Shown: in pieces, positions 9,359-18,911 of the stretch
Position numbering within the stretch: the first letter of the stretch is position 1
Layout: each line of letters starts with the position of its first letter
NCBI GenBank assembly: GCA_002691145.1
Contig: NZHE01000024.1
Coordinates: forward strand, 72,094 to 136,093
Length of the DNA: 64,000 bases
Direction: 5' to 3'
From: Rickettsiales bacterium
GTDB lineage: Bacteria; Pseudomonadota; Alphaproteobacteria; Methylaequorales; Methylaequoraceae
Translations under genes and position numbers: made by a program
Notes under the pieces: model-generated
Database searches by the model: none
Told to the model about the DNA's origin: nothing
What the model saw: only the letters and a program-made list of their open reading frames with translations

Positions 9359-9375
9359 ATAATTACATTAAAGCT

Positions 9376-10137
9376 TTATTCGATATCTTTCCATATCTTT
9401 CTTTTAACAGCAAGTAACATTAATGTAATTAAGATTAAAAATGATAAAACTTTTATTCCTAAACTTTTTCTCTTTTCTAACTCGGGCTCAGCTGCCCAAA
9501 CCAAAAATGAAGTAACATCCCTTATGATTTGATCCTGACTAGCAACAGTTCCGTCAGAATACTCAACACTATCATCATAAATTGGTGTTGGCATAGCAAT
9601 TTGATTTCCTGGATATACCAGATTATAGTACATACCATCACCAATTTCATAATTCTTAGGCGGTTCTTTATACCCATTTAGTAGATTATAAATATAGTTA
9701 GCTCCACCTTTTCTTGCTTTTGTTATTAAAGATAGATCAGGAGGATATGCTCCGTTATTTGATAATCTAGCAACTTGATCATTTTCGTAAGGACCAACAA
9801 ATTTATCACTTGGTTTAGCAAACCTCTCGAACATTTCACCTTCATCATTAGGACCATCAATTATTTCATATTCAGAGGCTATGGATTTTATTTCTTCATC
9901 ATCATAACCAATAGTAGATAAATCTCTGTAAGAAACGTATTTAAGTCCATGGCATCCAGCGCAAACTTCTCTATATACCTGGAGACCTCTTTGAATTGAA
10001 GAATAATCAAATCTTCCAAAAAAGCCATCAAAAGGCCAATTTTCTTTCACAAGCTTATAATCACTGTCTGCACTATTCAAAATTGTTGGAAATAAAAAAA
10101 TAGCAAAAATTAAAAATTTTAGTTTATTAAAATACAT
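9376..10137 (-). CDS. petC: Cytochrome c1 of the bc1 complex
   Basis: The membrane-anchored c-type haem subunit of ubiquinol-cytochrome c reductase. I place the start at 10137 rather than the longest open frame (10239), because from here the protein has a clean signal peptide (YFNKLKFLIFAIFLFPTILNSA) and follows the petB stop by 4 bases. The haem-binding CAGCH is at residues 59-63, the axial-Met region is IAMPTPIYDD, and a C-terminal anchor (VLSFLILITLMLLAV) ends the 253-residue protein. It is the last gene of petABC. Confidence 0.95.
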   Translation of the reverse strand: MYFNKLKFLIFAIFLFPTILNSADSDYKLVKENWPFDGFFGRFDYSSIQRGLQVYREVCAGCHGLKYVSYRDLSTIGYDDEEIKSIASEYEIIDGPNDEGEMFERFAKPSDKFVGPYENDQVARLSNNGAYPPDLSLITKARKGGANYIYNLLNGYKEPPKNYEIGDGMYYNLVYPGNQIAMPTPIYDDSVEYSDGTVASQDQIIRDVTSFLVWAAEPELEKRKSLGIKVLSFLILITLMLLAVKRKIWKDIE

Positions 10138-10141
10138 ATAG

Positions 10142-11398
10142 TTATTTGGCAAAGTTTTCAGTTGAAATACTTTCATTGTCAAATTTGTCAGAAAGAATTG
10201 ATGATGCGATACTAGTCGGGAGCGCCCTAGCATTTTCAAATTTTGACAAAAGCGGCATTATAACTAAGAAAAATAAAAAATAATAAGCAGTGCAAACTCT
10301 TGAAATAAGAACATAAATACCATCTGCTGGCATTGCACCAACCCAACCTAGAATCATACAATTAATGAAAAATAACCAAAAAAACTGTTTGTAATATGGT
10401 CTAAATTGTGCGCTTCTTACTTTGTGAGTATCTAACCAAGGTAAAATAAATAGCACCAAGACAGATGAAAACATAAGTAAGACACCCATTAGTTTGTCTG
10501 GTACAGCTCTTAGGATGGCGTAAAAAGGTAAGAAATACCATTCTGGCACGATGTGAGCGGGAGTAACTAATGGATCTGCTGGTATGTAATTATCGGGATG
10601 ACCTAAAAAATTAGGAGCAAAAAAAACAAGTCCAAAGAAAAGTATTAAAAATACTCCTAATCCATAATAATCTTTTACAGTATAATATGGATGGAAAGGG
10701 ATAGTGTCACCGTCAGATTTAACGTCGATACCAAGTGGATTGTTTGATCCGAATTGGTGAAGAGCTACCAAATGAAGCGCAACGACACCAACAATCATAA
10801 AAGGCATGAGATAGTGCAATACGAAAAATCTTGTAAGTGTAGGATTATCAACTGAAAAACCACCCCATAAAAATGTCACAATATAATCTCCAACAATGGG
10901 AAATGCCGAAAAAAGATTAGTTATAACTGTCGCACCCCAAAAACTCATTTGTCCCCACGGTAAAACGTAACCCATAAAAGCTGTAGCCATCATTAGTAGC
11001 AGAATCAGGACTCCAAGCATCCACAATATTTCTCTTGGAGCTTTGAATGATCCATAATATAAGCCTCTAAAAATATGAATAAATACTACTATGAAAAACA
11101 TAGATGCGCCATTCATGTGAATGTATCTTAACAACCATCCATTGTTTACATCCCTCATTATTCTTTCAACACTGTCAAAAGCTAAATCAGCATCAGCTGT
11201 GTATTGCATAGCCAGTAAAATACCCGTTACAATCATTATGACAAGAGTAATACCTGCTAAAGAACCAAAGTTCCAAAAATAACTAAGATTCCTTGGAGTT
11301 GGATAATCCCTAAGATTATGATTAATGAAAGTGAAAATCGGAAGTCTACTATCAATCCACGATGTTACAGATTTGTCTTTATTGTTATCAGTTTTCAT
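10142..11398 (-). CDS. petB: Cytochrome b of the bc1 complex
   Basis: The eight-helix dihaem subunit that carries both quinone sites. The 418 aa include the haem-ligand His pairs (in [22 protein letters not shown] and [23 protein letters not shown]), the Qo-site PEWY motif and the conserved [22 protein letters not shown]. It is a full-length fused cytochrome b, not a b6/subunit IV split. It lies 2 bases after petA. Confidence 0.97.
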   Translation of the reverse strand: MKTDNNKDKSVTSWIDSRLPIFTFINHNLRDYPTPRNLSYFWNFGSLAGITLVIMIVTGILLAMQYTADADLAFDSVERIMRDVNNGWLLRYIHMNGASMFFIVVFIHIFRGLYYGSFKAPREILWMLGVLILLLMMATAFMGYVLPWGQMSFWGATVITNLFSAFPIVGDYIVTFLWGGFSVDNPTLTRFFVLHYLMPFMIVGVVALHLVALHQFGSNNPLGIDVKSDGDTIPFHPYYTVKDYYGLGVFLILFFGLVFFAPNFLGHPDNYIPADPLVTPAHIVPEWYFLPFYAILRAVPDKLMGVLLMFSSVLVLFILPWLDTHKVRSAQFRPYYKQFFWLFFINCMILGWVGAMPADGIYVLISRVCTAYYFLFFLVIMPLLSKFENARALPTSIASSILSDKFDNESISTENFAK

Positions 11399-11400
11399 TT

Positions 11401-11976
11401 TTACCCTATTTTAATTATATCATCACTTACAAATTCATACGGCGGTACATCAAGATTAAGGGGAGCTGGACCCTTTCTAATTCTTCCAGAGGTATCATAA
11501 TGAGAACCGTGACATGGGCAGAACCATCCACCAAATTCTCCTTTAGCATCTCCAGTTTTTTGGCCTAAAGGCACACAACCTAAATGAGTACAAACTCCTA
11601 AAACAACTAACCACTCATCCTTTATAACTCTAGTATCGTCATCAACTTTATGAATTAAATCGTCAAGGTTAACTGATTTAGCTTGTGCAATTTCATCAGT
11701 CGTCCTATGTTTAATAAATACTGGTTTTCCTCTCCACATCACAGTAAGGCTTTTACCTTTTTCAATTAGCGATAAATCAACTTCAGTAGTTGACAAAGCC
11801 AAAACATCTTTGGCCGGATTCATAGTATCAATTAAAGTCCATCCAGCAGCTAAACCTCCAGCAACCGCTAACCCGGTTGTAGTTAAATAAAGAAAATCTC
11901 TCTTATTACTGTCTACATCACCGGATTTTTCCAAATTACCTATGTATTCTTTCTTTGTTTTTTTATCAATGTCCAT
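11401..11976 (-). CDS. petA: Rieske iron-sulfur subunit of the bc1 complex
   Basis: The 2Fe-2S electron acceptor at the Qo site. The 191 aa have an N-terminal anchor with a degenerate Tat-like lead ([21 protein letters not shown], lacking a twin Arg). The cluster ligands are C129/H131 in CTHLGC and C153/H156 in CPCHGSH, with the disulfide partners C134 and C155. It heads petABC and is divergent from hemF across an 80-base gap. Confidence 0.96.
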   Translation of the reverse strand: MDIDKKTKKEYIGNLEKSGDVDSNKRDFLYLTTTGLAVAGGLAAGWTLIDTMNPAKDVLALSTTEVDLSLIEKGKSLTVMWRGKPVFIKHRTTDEIAQAKSVNLDDLIHKVDDDTRVIKDEWLVVLGVCTHLGCVPLGQKTGDAKGEFGGWFCPCHGSHYDTSGRIRKGPAPLNLDVPPYEFVSDDIIKIG

Positions 11977-12056
11977 TATATACTGTTTTTATTAATATAA
12001 TATTGTAAAAATTATAATATCTTAAAATATATATAAAAAAAAAAAACTTTAAAACA
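11977..12056. promoter_or_regulatory. Divergent promoter region petA/hemF
   Basis: These 80 bases between divergent start codons are almost entirely A and T and must hold promoters for both petABC and hemF. Several TATAAT-like strings are present on both strands. No operator could be singled out. Confidence 0.4.
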
Positions 12057-12914
12057 ATGAAAAAATTAAATTTTAAAAAAGAAATTTGCACTAAATGGTA
12101 CAAAGAATTAAGAAATGAAATTTGTGCTTACATACAGGGGATAGAAAATCAATATGGTCAAAATTCATTAAAGTTTTTAAGAAAAAAATGGAAAAGAGAA
12201 CCAAAACTTGGAAAAGATCAAGGAGGCGGTGAAATGAGTATCTTAAGAGGTAAAATATTTGAAAAAGCTGGTGTAAATATTTCGACTGTATATGGTAATT
12301 TATCAAAAGAATTTAAAGGAAAAATCCCTGGAACAGAAAAAGATTCTTTTTTTTGGGCCTCTGGTATTTCACTGGTTATTCACCCAAAGTCTCCAAAAAT
12401 CCCAGCTGTACATATGAATACACGTTTTATTAACACCCAGCTTGAGTGGTTCGGAGGCGGAGCAGACATTACACCTGTTAACAAAGAATCAAAAGAATCA
12501 CAAAAACTTGCAAAAATTTTTCATGAAGAATTTAGAATTGTTTGTGAAAATTACAAACTAGGGTGTTACAAAAAATATAAAAAATGGTGTGATGACTACT
12601 TTTATTTACCACACAGAAACGAACATCGGGGTCTTGGAGGAATCTTTTACGACAATTTGTCTAGTAATAATTGGGATTCTGACTTTAACTTTAATAAAAA
12701 TGTTGGTTTGACTTTCTTATCCACTTACAAAAAAGTAGTTCAGATGACAATAAAAAAAAAATGGAATAATTCTGATCTTGAGCTTCAAGCACATAGGAGA
12801 TCGAGATATGCTGAATTTAATCTACTTTATGATAGAGGCACAAAATTTGGGTTAATGACCAACGGAAATCCAGATGCTATTTTTATGTCTCTACCACCCT
12901 CGGCGTCATGGTAG
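12057..12914 (+). CDS. hemF: Oxygen-dependent coproporphyrinogen III oxidase
   Basis: HemF decarboxylates coproporphyrinogen III to protoporphyrinogen IX using oxygen, so it implies an aerobic haem pathway, in keeping with the bc1 and aa3-type oxidase genes here. The 285 aa contain conserved blocks around GGGEMSILRGKIFEKAGVN, HPKSPKIPAVHMNTRF, WFGGGADITP, HRNEHRGLGGIFYDNL, EFNLLYDRGTKFGL and SLPP near the C-terminus. The last 9 bases overlap the convergent cca gene. Confidence 0.96.
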   Translation: MKKLNFKKEICTKWYKELRNEICAYIQGIENQYGQNSLKFLRKKWKREPKLGKDQGGGEMSILRGKIFEKAGVNISTVYGNLSKEFKGKIPGTEKDSFFWASGISLVIHPKSPKIPAVHMNTRFINTQLEWFGGGADITPVNKESKESQKLAKIFHEEFRIVCENYKLGCYKKYKKWCDDYFYLPHRNEHRGLGGIFYDNLSSNNWDSDFNFNKNVGLTFLSTYKKVVQMTIKKKWNNSDLELQAHRRSRYAEFNLLYDRGTKFGLMTNGNPDAIFMSLPPSASW

Positions 12915-14119
12915 AAGACTCTTTGCCTTTTTGATACATCCTTGTTTATTGGGTTTAAGTCCTTTTTTTACCCACCAATTTTCTACTTCTTTTAATAATT
13001 TTCCAATAATTAGTCCATCAGATATTCCCAAAGACTTAATATCATTTCCTGATATTGGAAATCTTGGTTTTTTCCAGTCATGACAGATATCATAGATTTT
13101 TATCACCAGAGACTCATTTATTTTTTTATCAACATAGTCAAATATTATTTGATCTATCAAACTTTCTTTATTATTTCTATATAATAACTCAACATAATCT
13201 AGGGAATAATCAATATCTAATATTTCAGAGATTCTTTTTATTTCGTTTTTTTTGAAAGAACTATTATTTAATATAAATTTTAGATTATCAGAAGAACGTA
13301 AAAAAAATTTTACTCTTCTTAAATAAGAAATATCACCTAACTTTCTCTCAATTTTAAAAAACTTTATTGCCAATTCAGAAATTTCATTTTCAAAACAGTT
13401 TTGTAAAACTCTTGTATTCATTATTTTTTTGAAATCTTTCTCAAAAGTTTTTAAACATATAAACTTTTTTAATTCTGAAAATCTCCTTTCGAAAGAAACC
13501 GTTTTTAATTTATCACTAAAAAAATTGATAGCTTCCAAACCTTTAGAATCAAAATCTTTTGCGTATAAACAACTAAATCGAAGAAATCTAAGTATTCTAA
13601 GGTTATCTTCAATAATTCTATCTTTTGGATTTCCAATAAAGATTACCCTTTTCTTATTCAAATCATTCATACCTTTTAATGGATCAAAAAATCCTTGCTC
13701 CGATAGATATATAGAATTAATTGTGAAGTCTCTTCTTTTAGCGTCTTCTACCCACTCATCTGTGAACGATACAACAGGCCATCTACCGTCAGAACTTATG
13801 TCTTTTCGCAAAGACGTTATTTCAAATTTTATATTATTGATTATTGCAACAATAGTCCCGTATTGCACAGCTGAATCTAAGTAATTTATTTTCTTTTTTT
13901 TCATACAAAAAATAACTTCTTCAGGATTTAAGTTGGTTGCAAGATCAGGATTGGATGAAATTTTTTTTTTTTTAATAAATAATCTCTTACATTTCCACCA
14001 ATAATACGGAGCTTACCTTTTTTTAGTTCAATAGCGTCTTTAATTTGAAGATATTCCTTATATGGGAATCCAATATCTTTTAATTCTTTAAGATCAAAGT
14101 TCTGATTCTTTTTTATCAC
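12906..14119 (-). CDS. cca: CCA-adding tRNA nucleotidyltransferase / poly(A) polymerase family, frameshifted
   Basis: A class II nucleotidyltransferase. The N-terminal segment (14119 onward) has GGNVRDYLLKKK and then runs out of frame at an A13 tract (13961-13973). One extra A joins it to ISSNPDLATNLNPEEVI and the long remainder, with AVQYGTIVAI, FEITSLRKD, DGRWPVVSFTDEWVEDAKRRDFTINSIYL and the NLRILRFLRFS motif. The catalytic DxD that normally precedes the ATN segment reads N-P-D here, and the usual EHGTV is VQYGTI, so a metal ligand appears lost. The family is clear; activity is doubtful. It overlaps hemF (9 bases, convergent) and the DUF6111 gene upstream. Confidence 0.85.
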
Positions 14120-14357
14120 TAAAAAATCCTGGCTTTATTTCCTTACCATCAAAAACTGGAGAATTATAAAATTGTTCAGAGTTTTCTTCACTGACAATAA
14201 AGAATGTAATAATAAATACTATTATAATAAGGATAAGTGCTAAAAACATTAAATTAATATATTTTCTAATTTTAAAAAATAATTTAATTTCTAAGGATCT
14301 ACATATTAAATATGCTAAAAAAAGAAGTATTAATAATATAAAAAATTTTGTTAACAT
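14094..14357 (-). CDS. DUF6111-type small membrane protein
   Basis: This 87-residue protein has two membrane segments (about 3-20 and 33-55) and a C-terminal tail containing YNSPVFDGKEIKPGFF. That matches the pattern I know from alphaproteobacterial DUF6111 proteins, which sit next to CCA-adding enzyme genes and end in a DG..VPG motif. It overlaps the cca start by 26 bases, so the pair is probably one transcript. The function is unknown. Confidence 0.65.
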   Translation of the reverse strand: MLTKFFILLILLFLAYLICRSLEIKLFFKIRKYINLMFLALILIIIVFIITFFIVSEENSEQFYNSPVFDGKEIKPGFFSDKKESEL

Positions 14358-14396
14358 TCTATATATGTATATATAAGTAGTTTTTTTAATAATTAT

Positions 14397-15362
14397 ATGT
14401 CAAATACAGAAAAAAAAATAAAAGATTCAATTAAAGTTTTTGAACAAATTCGAAAAAATATCTCATCTGTTTTTTATGGACAGAAAACAGTTGTTGATGA
14501 GGTGATGACATCAATTCTGTCATCAGGCAATACTCTACTTATTGGAGTTCCGGGTTTAGGTAAAACTCTTCTATTTCAGACTTTATCAGAAATTCTTAAA
14601 CTAAAGCCCAATAGAATTCAATGTACGCCTGATTTAATGCCCTCTGACATACTAGGTGTTGAAGTTTTGACTTCGAAAAATAATGATGAATTTAAGTTTA
14701 TCAAAGGACCCATATTCTGCCAATTATTAATGATAGATGAAATAAATAGGGCCAGTCCGAAAACTCAATCAGCTTTATTACAAGCTATGCAGGAAGGTTT
14801 TGTATCTGTGGGTGGAAAAAATCTTCTTTTACCTAAACCTTTTATAGTTTTAGCTACTCAAAATCCAATCGAACAAGAGGGAACTTACAATCTTCCTGAG
14901 GCACAACTCGACAGATTTACAATGAATATTCACATCTCGTATCCAGATTATGAAATCGAGAAGGAAATTCTCCTAAAATCAAAATCAGTTTATCCTAAGA
15001 TAAACAATTTTAATTCTGATGATTTATTACGAATAATAAAACTAGTTGATCTCATACCTGTTGGTGAATCTGTTATAAATTTCATACTCAAATTAATCAG
15101 AAATCTTCGTCCGGAGTCCACAAAATTTGATTTCGTCAAAAAATTTATTAAATGGGGACCAGGTCCAAGAGGAGGGATAGCTTTATTAAATTCAACTAAA
15201 TCATATTCATTTATAAAAGGGACCCTTTCTCCATCAATTTCTGATGTTATCATGATGTCAAAGGCATGCCTTCGCCACAGAATTTCTGTAAATTTTGAAG
15301 CAAAAACAGATCAGATTACCTCTGAATATATTATTAAAAGAGTATGTGAAAATCTGGACTAA
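14397..15362 (+). CDS. MoxR-family AAA+ ATPase
   Basis: An AAA+ chaperone-like ATPase of the MoxR clade, which typically acts on or with VWA-domain partners. The 321 aa have Walker A GVPGLGKT (50-57), Walker B LLMIDEIN (110-117), a sensor region TQNPIEQEGTYNLPEAQLDRF and the C-terminal lid. Its stop overlaps the next start (TAATG), so it is translationally coupled to the DUF58 gene. It opens a four-gene cluster (14397-21076). The substrate is not known. Confidence 0.92.
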   Translation: MSNTEKKIKDSIKVFEQIRKNISSVFYGQKTVVDEVMTSILSSGNTLLIGVPGLGKTLLFQTLSEILKLKPNRIQCTPDLMPSDILGVEVLTSKNNDEFKFIKGPIFCQLLMIDEINRASPKTQSALLQAMQEGFVSVGGKNLLLPKPFIVLATQNPIEQEGTYNLPEAQLDRFTMNIHISYPDYEIEKEILLKSKSVYPKINNFNSDDLLRIIKLVDLIPVGESVINFILKLIRNLRPESTKFDFVKKFIKWGPGPRGGIALLNSTKSYSFIKGTLSPSISDVIMMSKACLRHRISVNFEAKTDQITSEYIIKRVCENLD

Positions 15363-16195
15363 TGAAAGATTTAATAAAAAAAGCAAAAATTATTTCATCA
15401 AAACTTCCAGATATTAAGTTCGCCATTTCCCATTCAAATTCATTAAACATAGGTGAAGTTAAGATCATGAAAAAAGGTACTGGTGATGAGTTTTTTGAGT
15501 ATAAAGATTATCTAACCGGAGATCCATTAAAAAATATCGATTGGAAAAAGTCTGCTAAGATACAAAAACTTTTAATTAAAAATAAAGAGCACGAAAGTAG
15601 TAGAAATATTTGGTTTTGGATAGATAACAGCATTTCTATGAAATATGGAAACTTTGAAGGATTCAAAAGCAAATATTACAAATCAATTATTTTGGGTTTA
15701 GTTTTGATCGACCTTTCTTTAAATTCAGGTGAAAAAGTTGGAATTATCGGTTCTGAAATTGGTTTAAAAAAAAATAAAAATGATTTTGTATTGTTAGCCA
15801 CTAGTTTTATTAAAAATAGCTATACTTTAAATGATCCTAGAATAAAAAAAAATGACATAGTAATAATATTTTCAGATTTACTAGAAAAGCCAGAAACATA
15901 TAAAAAAAAAATATCTAATATGTCTCAAAATTTTTGTCATGGAATCATAATACAGATATTACATCCTTATGAACTTAGTTTTCCATTTAAAGGAAGAAAA
16001 CGCTTTTTCGATCCTGTGAGCGGCCTCCATAAACTTTTTAATAAAACAGAAAATGTAAAAGAGGTTTACAAAGCGGAATTTAATAAACACCAAAAAAATC
16101 TTAATGAAGTTTTTAAAAGAATAGGATGGAGATTATTTACTAATATAACTAACTCTAATTATGAAAAAATAATATATCAACTTTATAATAAATAA
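15362..16195 (+). CDS. DUF58 domain protein (MoxR partner)
   Basis: A 277-residue DUF58 protein, the usual neighbour of MoxR ATPases. The core motif GTGDEFFEYKDYLTGDPLKNIDWKKSA (about 39-65) is followed by a VWA-like fold with a MIDAS DxSxS at D88-S92 (DNSIS). It is probably the adaptor or target of the upstream MoxR ATPase. No membrane segment is seen, unlike many DUF58 proteins that carry two N-terminal helices. Confidence 0.88.
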   Translation: MKDLIKKAKIISSKLPDIKFAISHSNSLNIGEVKIMKKGTGDEFFEYKDYLTGDPLKNIDWKKSAKIQKLLIKNKEHESSRNIWFWIDNSISMKYGNFEGFKSKYYKSIILGLVLIDLSLNSGEKVGIIGSEIGLKKNKNDFVLLATSFIKNSYTLNDPRIKKNDIVIIFSDLLEKPETYKKKISNMSQNFCHGIIIQILHPYELSFPFKGRKRFFDPVSGLHKLFNKTENVKEVYKAEFNKHQKNLNEVFKRIGWRLFTNITNSNYEKIIYQLYNK

Positions 16196-16202
16196 AAAAG
16201 TA

Positions 16203-18911
16203 ATGCTTAATATTGGTAATATCGTATTTCAAAACCCTTATTTTTTAATACTTCTACTAACTTTCCCTTTTTTTTGGAAATATTTAAGATCCTCCCCTCT
16301 TCTTCCAAGTTTAGTAAAGTTTCCAGCTATAATTTTAGTTTCTAATCATAAGTCCATTGACAATACTCCTGAAAAGAACTCATTTTTTATTCTTTTATTA
16401 AGAATTTTAATTTTTATAATATTAGTTTTAGTTCTAAGCAAACCAAAATTTGGGAAAATTAATCACTCTAAGTTTGAACAGCTTGTAATAATTGATAACA
16501 GTTGGACCTCTAGTGCAAATTGGAATGATAGAAAAAGTAAGATTAAAGAGTTATTAAAATCTTATAAATTTTCAAATTTTAATTTTACAATCATGTCTAC
16601 AACACAACATTCAAAAAATGATATTTTAAATGTAACCACTAATAATTATGAAGAGGCAAAAGAATTCTTGCATAAACTGAAACCATTTCCATGGGAACCA
16701 AACTACGAGCTTGTTAAGAAAAACTTAAAAAACAAAGAAAAAAATTTTGATTCAGTATTTTGGTTTACAGAAAGTATTATTAACATAGAAAAGAAAAAAT
16801 TATATGAATTTTTGAAGCAAGATAATTTATTTATTGTTTCAAGTTTAAATGAAAATCTTCCACCAATCTTAAAATTAAATACACAATCTAATGAAACTTA
16901 TGAATTTGAAATTACACACTTAGATGAGGGTATTTCAAATGGTTTTATTGATGCATATGATAAAAATAGAAGATTGCTATTTAGGTTTAAATATAATGAA
17001 AAATTTGAAAAGGATGGTGAGTTTTTTAAAACAAATGTAAATCTTGTTTTACCTGTATATCTTAAAAACAAGGTAGACTTTTTTCAAGTAAATTCAATAA
17101 GAACGCCATCTACTGTTGTATATTTAAATAAATGGAAAAAAAATAAACTAGTTGGTTTAAGCACTCTAAATTCCAATAAGAACATTCAAGAATTAGATAA
17201 AGGTAATTATTACGTAAAAAAAGCCTTAGAAAAAAACTATAAAATCGTTGAAGATAATTTGGAGAATCTTTTAGCTCAAAATCTGAAAATCATTTACATC
17301 GATGATTCTTATCTAATAGAAAAAAGTTTAGAAAAAAAGTTATTAACTTGGTTAAAAAATGGAGGAACTCTGATTAAATTAAGTGGCAAAAAATTAATTA
17401 GAGAACTTAATTTGGGTAATGAGAACTTTTTTGACTTTACTTTCTCTCTTTTAAAAGAGAGTTCTAATCTCGGTAAAAACCTAAGTCTAAAAAATTTTTT
17501 AAAAATTCGAGAATTTGATAATAGAAGTCCCTTCTTCGGTCTTGTAATTCCTAATGAGATTAAAATAAAAAAATATATTCAAAGCAATGTAAAAAAGTCT
17601 GAGAACATAGAAACTCTTGCAAATTTGGAAAACGGAGCGTCTTTAATTTCTGCAATGAATTTCGGAAAAGGAAAAATGATTCTTTTTCATGTGCCATGTA
17701 ATCTTGATTGGTCAAACTTATGTTTTTCCTATCTTTTCGTTGATTTAAACGAGAGAATTATTAACTCAATTAAGGGTTTCAAAGAAGAAAATGAAAGAAT
17801 ATTGAAACCGTACTTATCCATAAATGGATTTGGAGAATTAGAAAAACCCTATCCGGAAAGTTTAAATATAATTAAAAATTTAGTTCAAAAACAGGTGAAA
17901 GTAAAATACGATAAACCACCAGGTTTGTATAAAGATTCAAATGGAATTTATGCATTAAATTTAAGTGATAGCCTTGATTATAATTTTAAAAAGTTCGAAT
18001 TTGAAGAAAAAATATTTTCAATAAATACACTTAATCATAAAGGCTCAGACTTACAAAATATTTTAATCTCAATAGTGTTTATATTATTTATATTAGAAAA
18101 TCTTTTTATTATGATAAGTAAACAGGCTATTAATTTTAATATTAAAAAAAATTTTAAATTTTTATTTGTTTTTTTGTTAATTCCAACAAATTTAATTGCA
18201 ACTGAAAAATCAATTTTTAGTCTAGTTTCAAGTAATAAGATAGGATATGTAATAACAAAAAATAAAAATATTAATGAAATTAATGAAAATGGATTAATTT
18301 CTCTATCAAATTTTATAACTCAAAAAACAGCAGCAATAATGGAACTTCCTGAACCTATAGATTTTTATACCGATGAATTATATTATTATCCTTTGATTTA
18401 TTGGAGTATTATTGATGAAAATACTAATCTTGATGAGAATGAAATAAAAAAAATTAATAATTACACAAAAAATGGTGGTTTATTAATTATAGACTGCAAG
18501 ACACAATTAAATAATATCTTACCCGATGATTGCTTAAAAATATTTAGAAATATATTCCCTCTTAATTTTTTTTCAAAGTTTAAAGTGCTCAATAACTCTC
18601 ACGCTATTTCAAAAAGCTTTTATCTGCTAAATTCTTTTCCGGGGAGGAGAAATAATAAAGTATTTGTTACTTCAAATGAGTCCCAAAAGAGTGACAAAGG
18701 GGCTTCCATAGTTCTTAGTAATAATCATTGGACTGATTCATGGGCCTTGAATAAGGATAAGGACTTTCTATTCCCTCTTCTTGATAATATTGAAAATCAA
18801 AGAACACTATCATTTAGATTTGGTTTAAATCTTCTCATTCATAGCCTGACTGGAAACTATAAGACCGACCAAGTACACGTACCAGAAATTTTAAAAAGAA
18901 TAGAAGATTAA
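16203..18911 (+). CDS. BatA-type N-terminal membrane protein with C-terminal DUF4159
   Basis: A 902-residue protein combining a BatA-like N-terminus (two helices, about 12-27 and 62-80, with the NPYFLILLLTFP and SKPKFG landmarks), a long extracytoplasmic or cytoplasmic middle, two further helices (about 621-642 and 654-672) and a C-terminal DUF4159 region (about 675-902, with GYVITKN, ELPEPIDFYTDELYYYPLIYWSI and GGLLIIDCKTQ). DUF4159 resembles a class I glutamine-amidotransferase fold without obvious catalytic residues. The gene is coupled to its downstream neighbour by a TAATG overlap. The function is unknown; the context indicates a MoxR-controlled envelope complex. Confidence 0.82.
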   Translation: MLNIGNIVFQNPYFLILLLTFPFFWKYLRSSPLLPSLVKFPAIILVSNHKSIDNTPEKNSFFILLLRILIFIILVLVLSKPKFGKINHSKFEQLVIIDNSWTSSANWNDRKSKIKELLKSYKFSNFNFTIMSTTQHSKNDILNVTTNNYEEAKEFLHKLKPFPWEPNYELVKKNLKNKEKNFDSVFWFTESIINIEKKKLYEFLKQDNLFIVSSLNENLPPILKLNTQSNETYEFEITHLDEGISNGFIDAYDKNRRLLFRFKYNEKFEKDGEFFKTNVNLVLPVYLKNKVDFFQVNSIRTPSTVVYLNKWKKNKLVGLSTLNSNKNIQELDKGNYYVKKALEKNYKIVEDNLENLLAQNLKIIYIDDSYLIEKSLEKKLLTWLKNGGTLIKLSGKKLIRELNLGNENFFDFTFSLLKESSNLGKNLSLKNFLKIREFDNRSPFFGLVIPNEIKIKKYIQSNVKKSENIETLANLENGASLISAMNFGKGKMILFHVPCNLDWSNLCFSYLFVDLNERIINSIKGFKEENERILKPYLSINGFGELEKPYPESLNIIKNLVQKQVKVKYDKPPGLYKDSNGIYALNLSDSLDYNFKKFEFEEKIFSINTLNHKGSDLQNILISIVFILFILENLFIMISKQAINFNIKKNFKFLFVFLLIPTNLIATEKSIFSLVSSNKIGYVITKNKNINEINENGLISLSNFITQKTAAIMELPEPIDFYTDELYYYPLIYWSIIDENTNLDENEIKKINNYTKNGGLLIIDCKTQLNNILPDDCLKIFRNIFPLNFFSKFKVLNNSHAISKSFYLLNSFPGRRNNKVFVTSNESQKSDKGASIVLSNNHWTDSWALNKDKDFLFPLLDNIENQRTLSFRFGLNLLIHSLTGNYKTDQVHVPEILKRIED

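Noticed and set aside
10138..10239. Upstream extension of cytochrome c1
   Set aside because: It would overlap cytochrome b by 98 bases and push the signal peptide inward; the ATG at 10137 gives a normal N-terminus.
13429..13884. A 151-codon open frame on (+) opposite cca
   Set aside because: Shadow of the cca coding strand; the residues mirror the complementary codons and no motif is seen.
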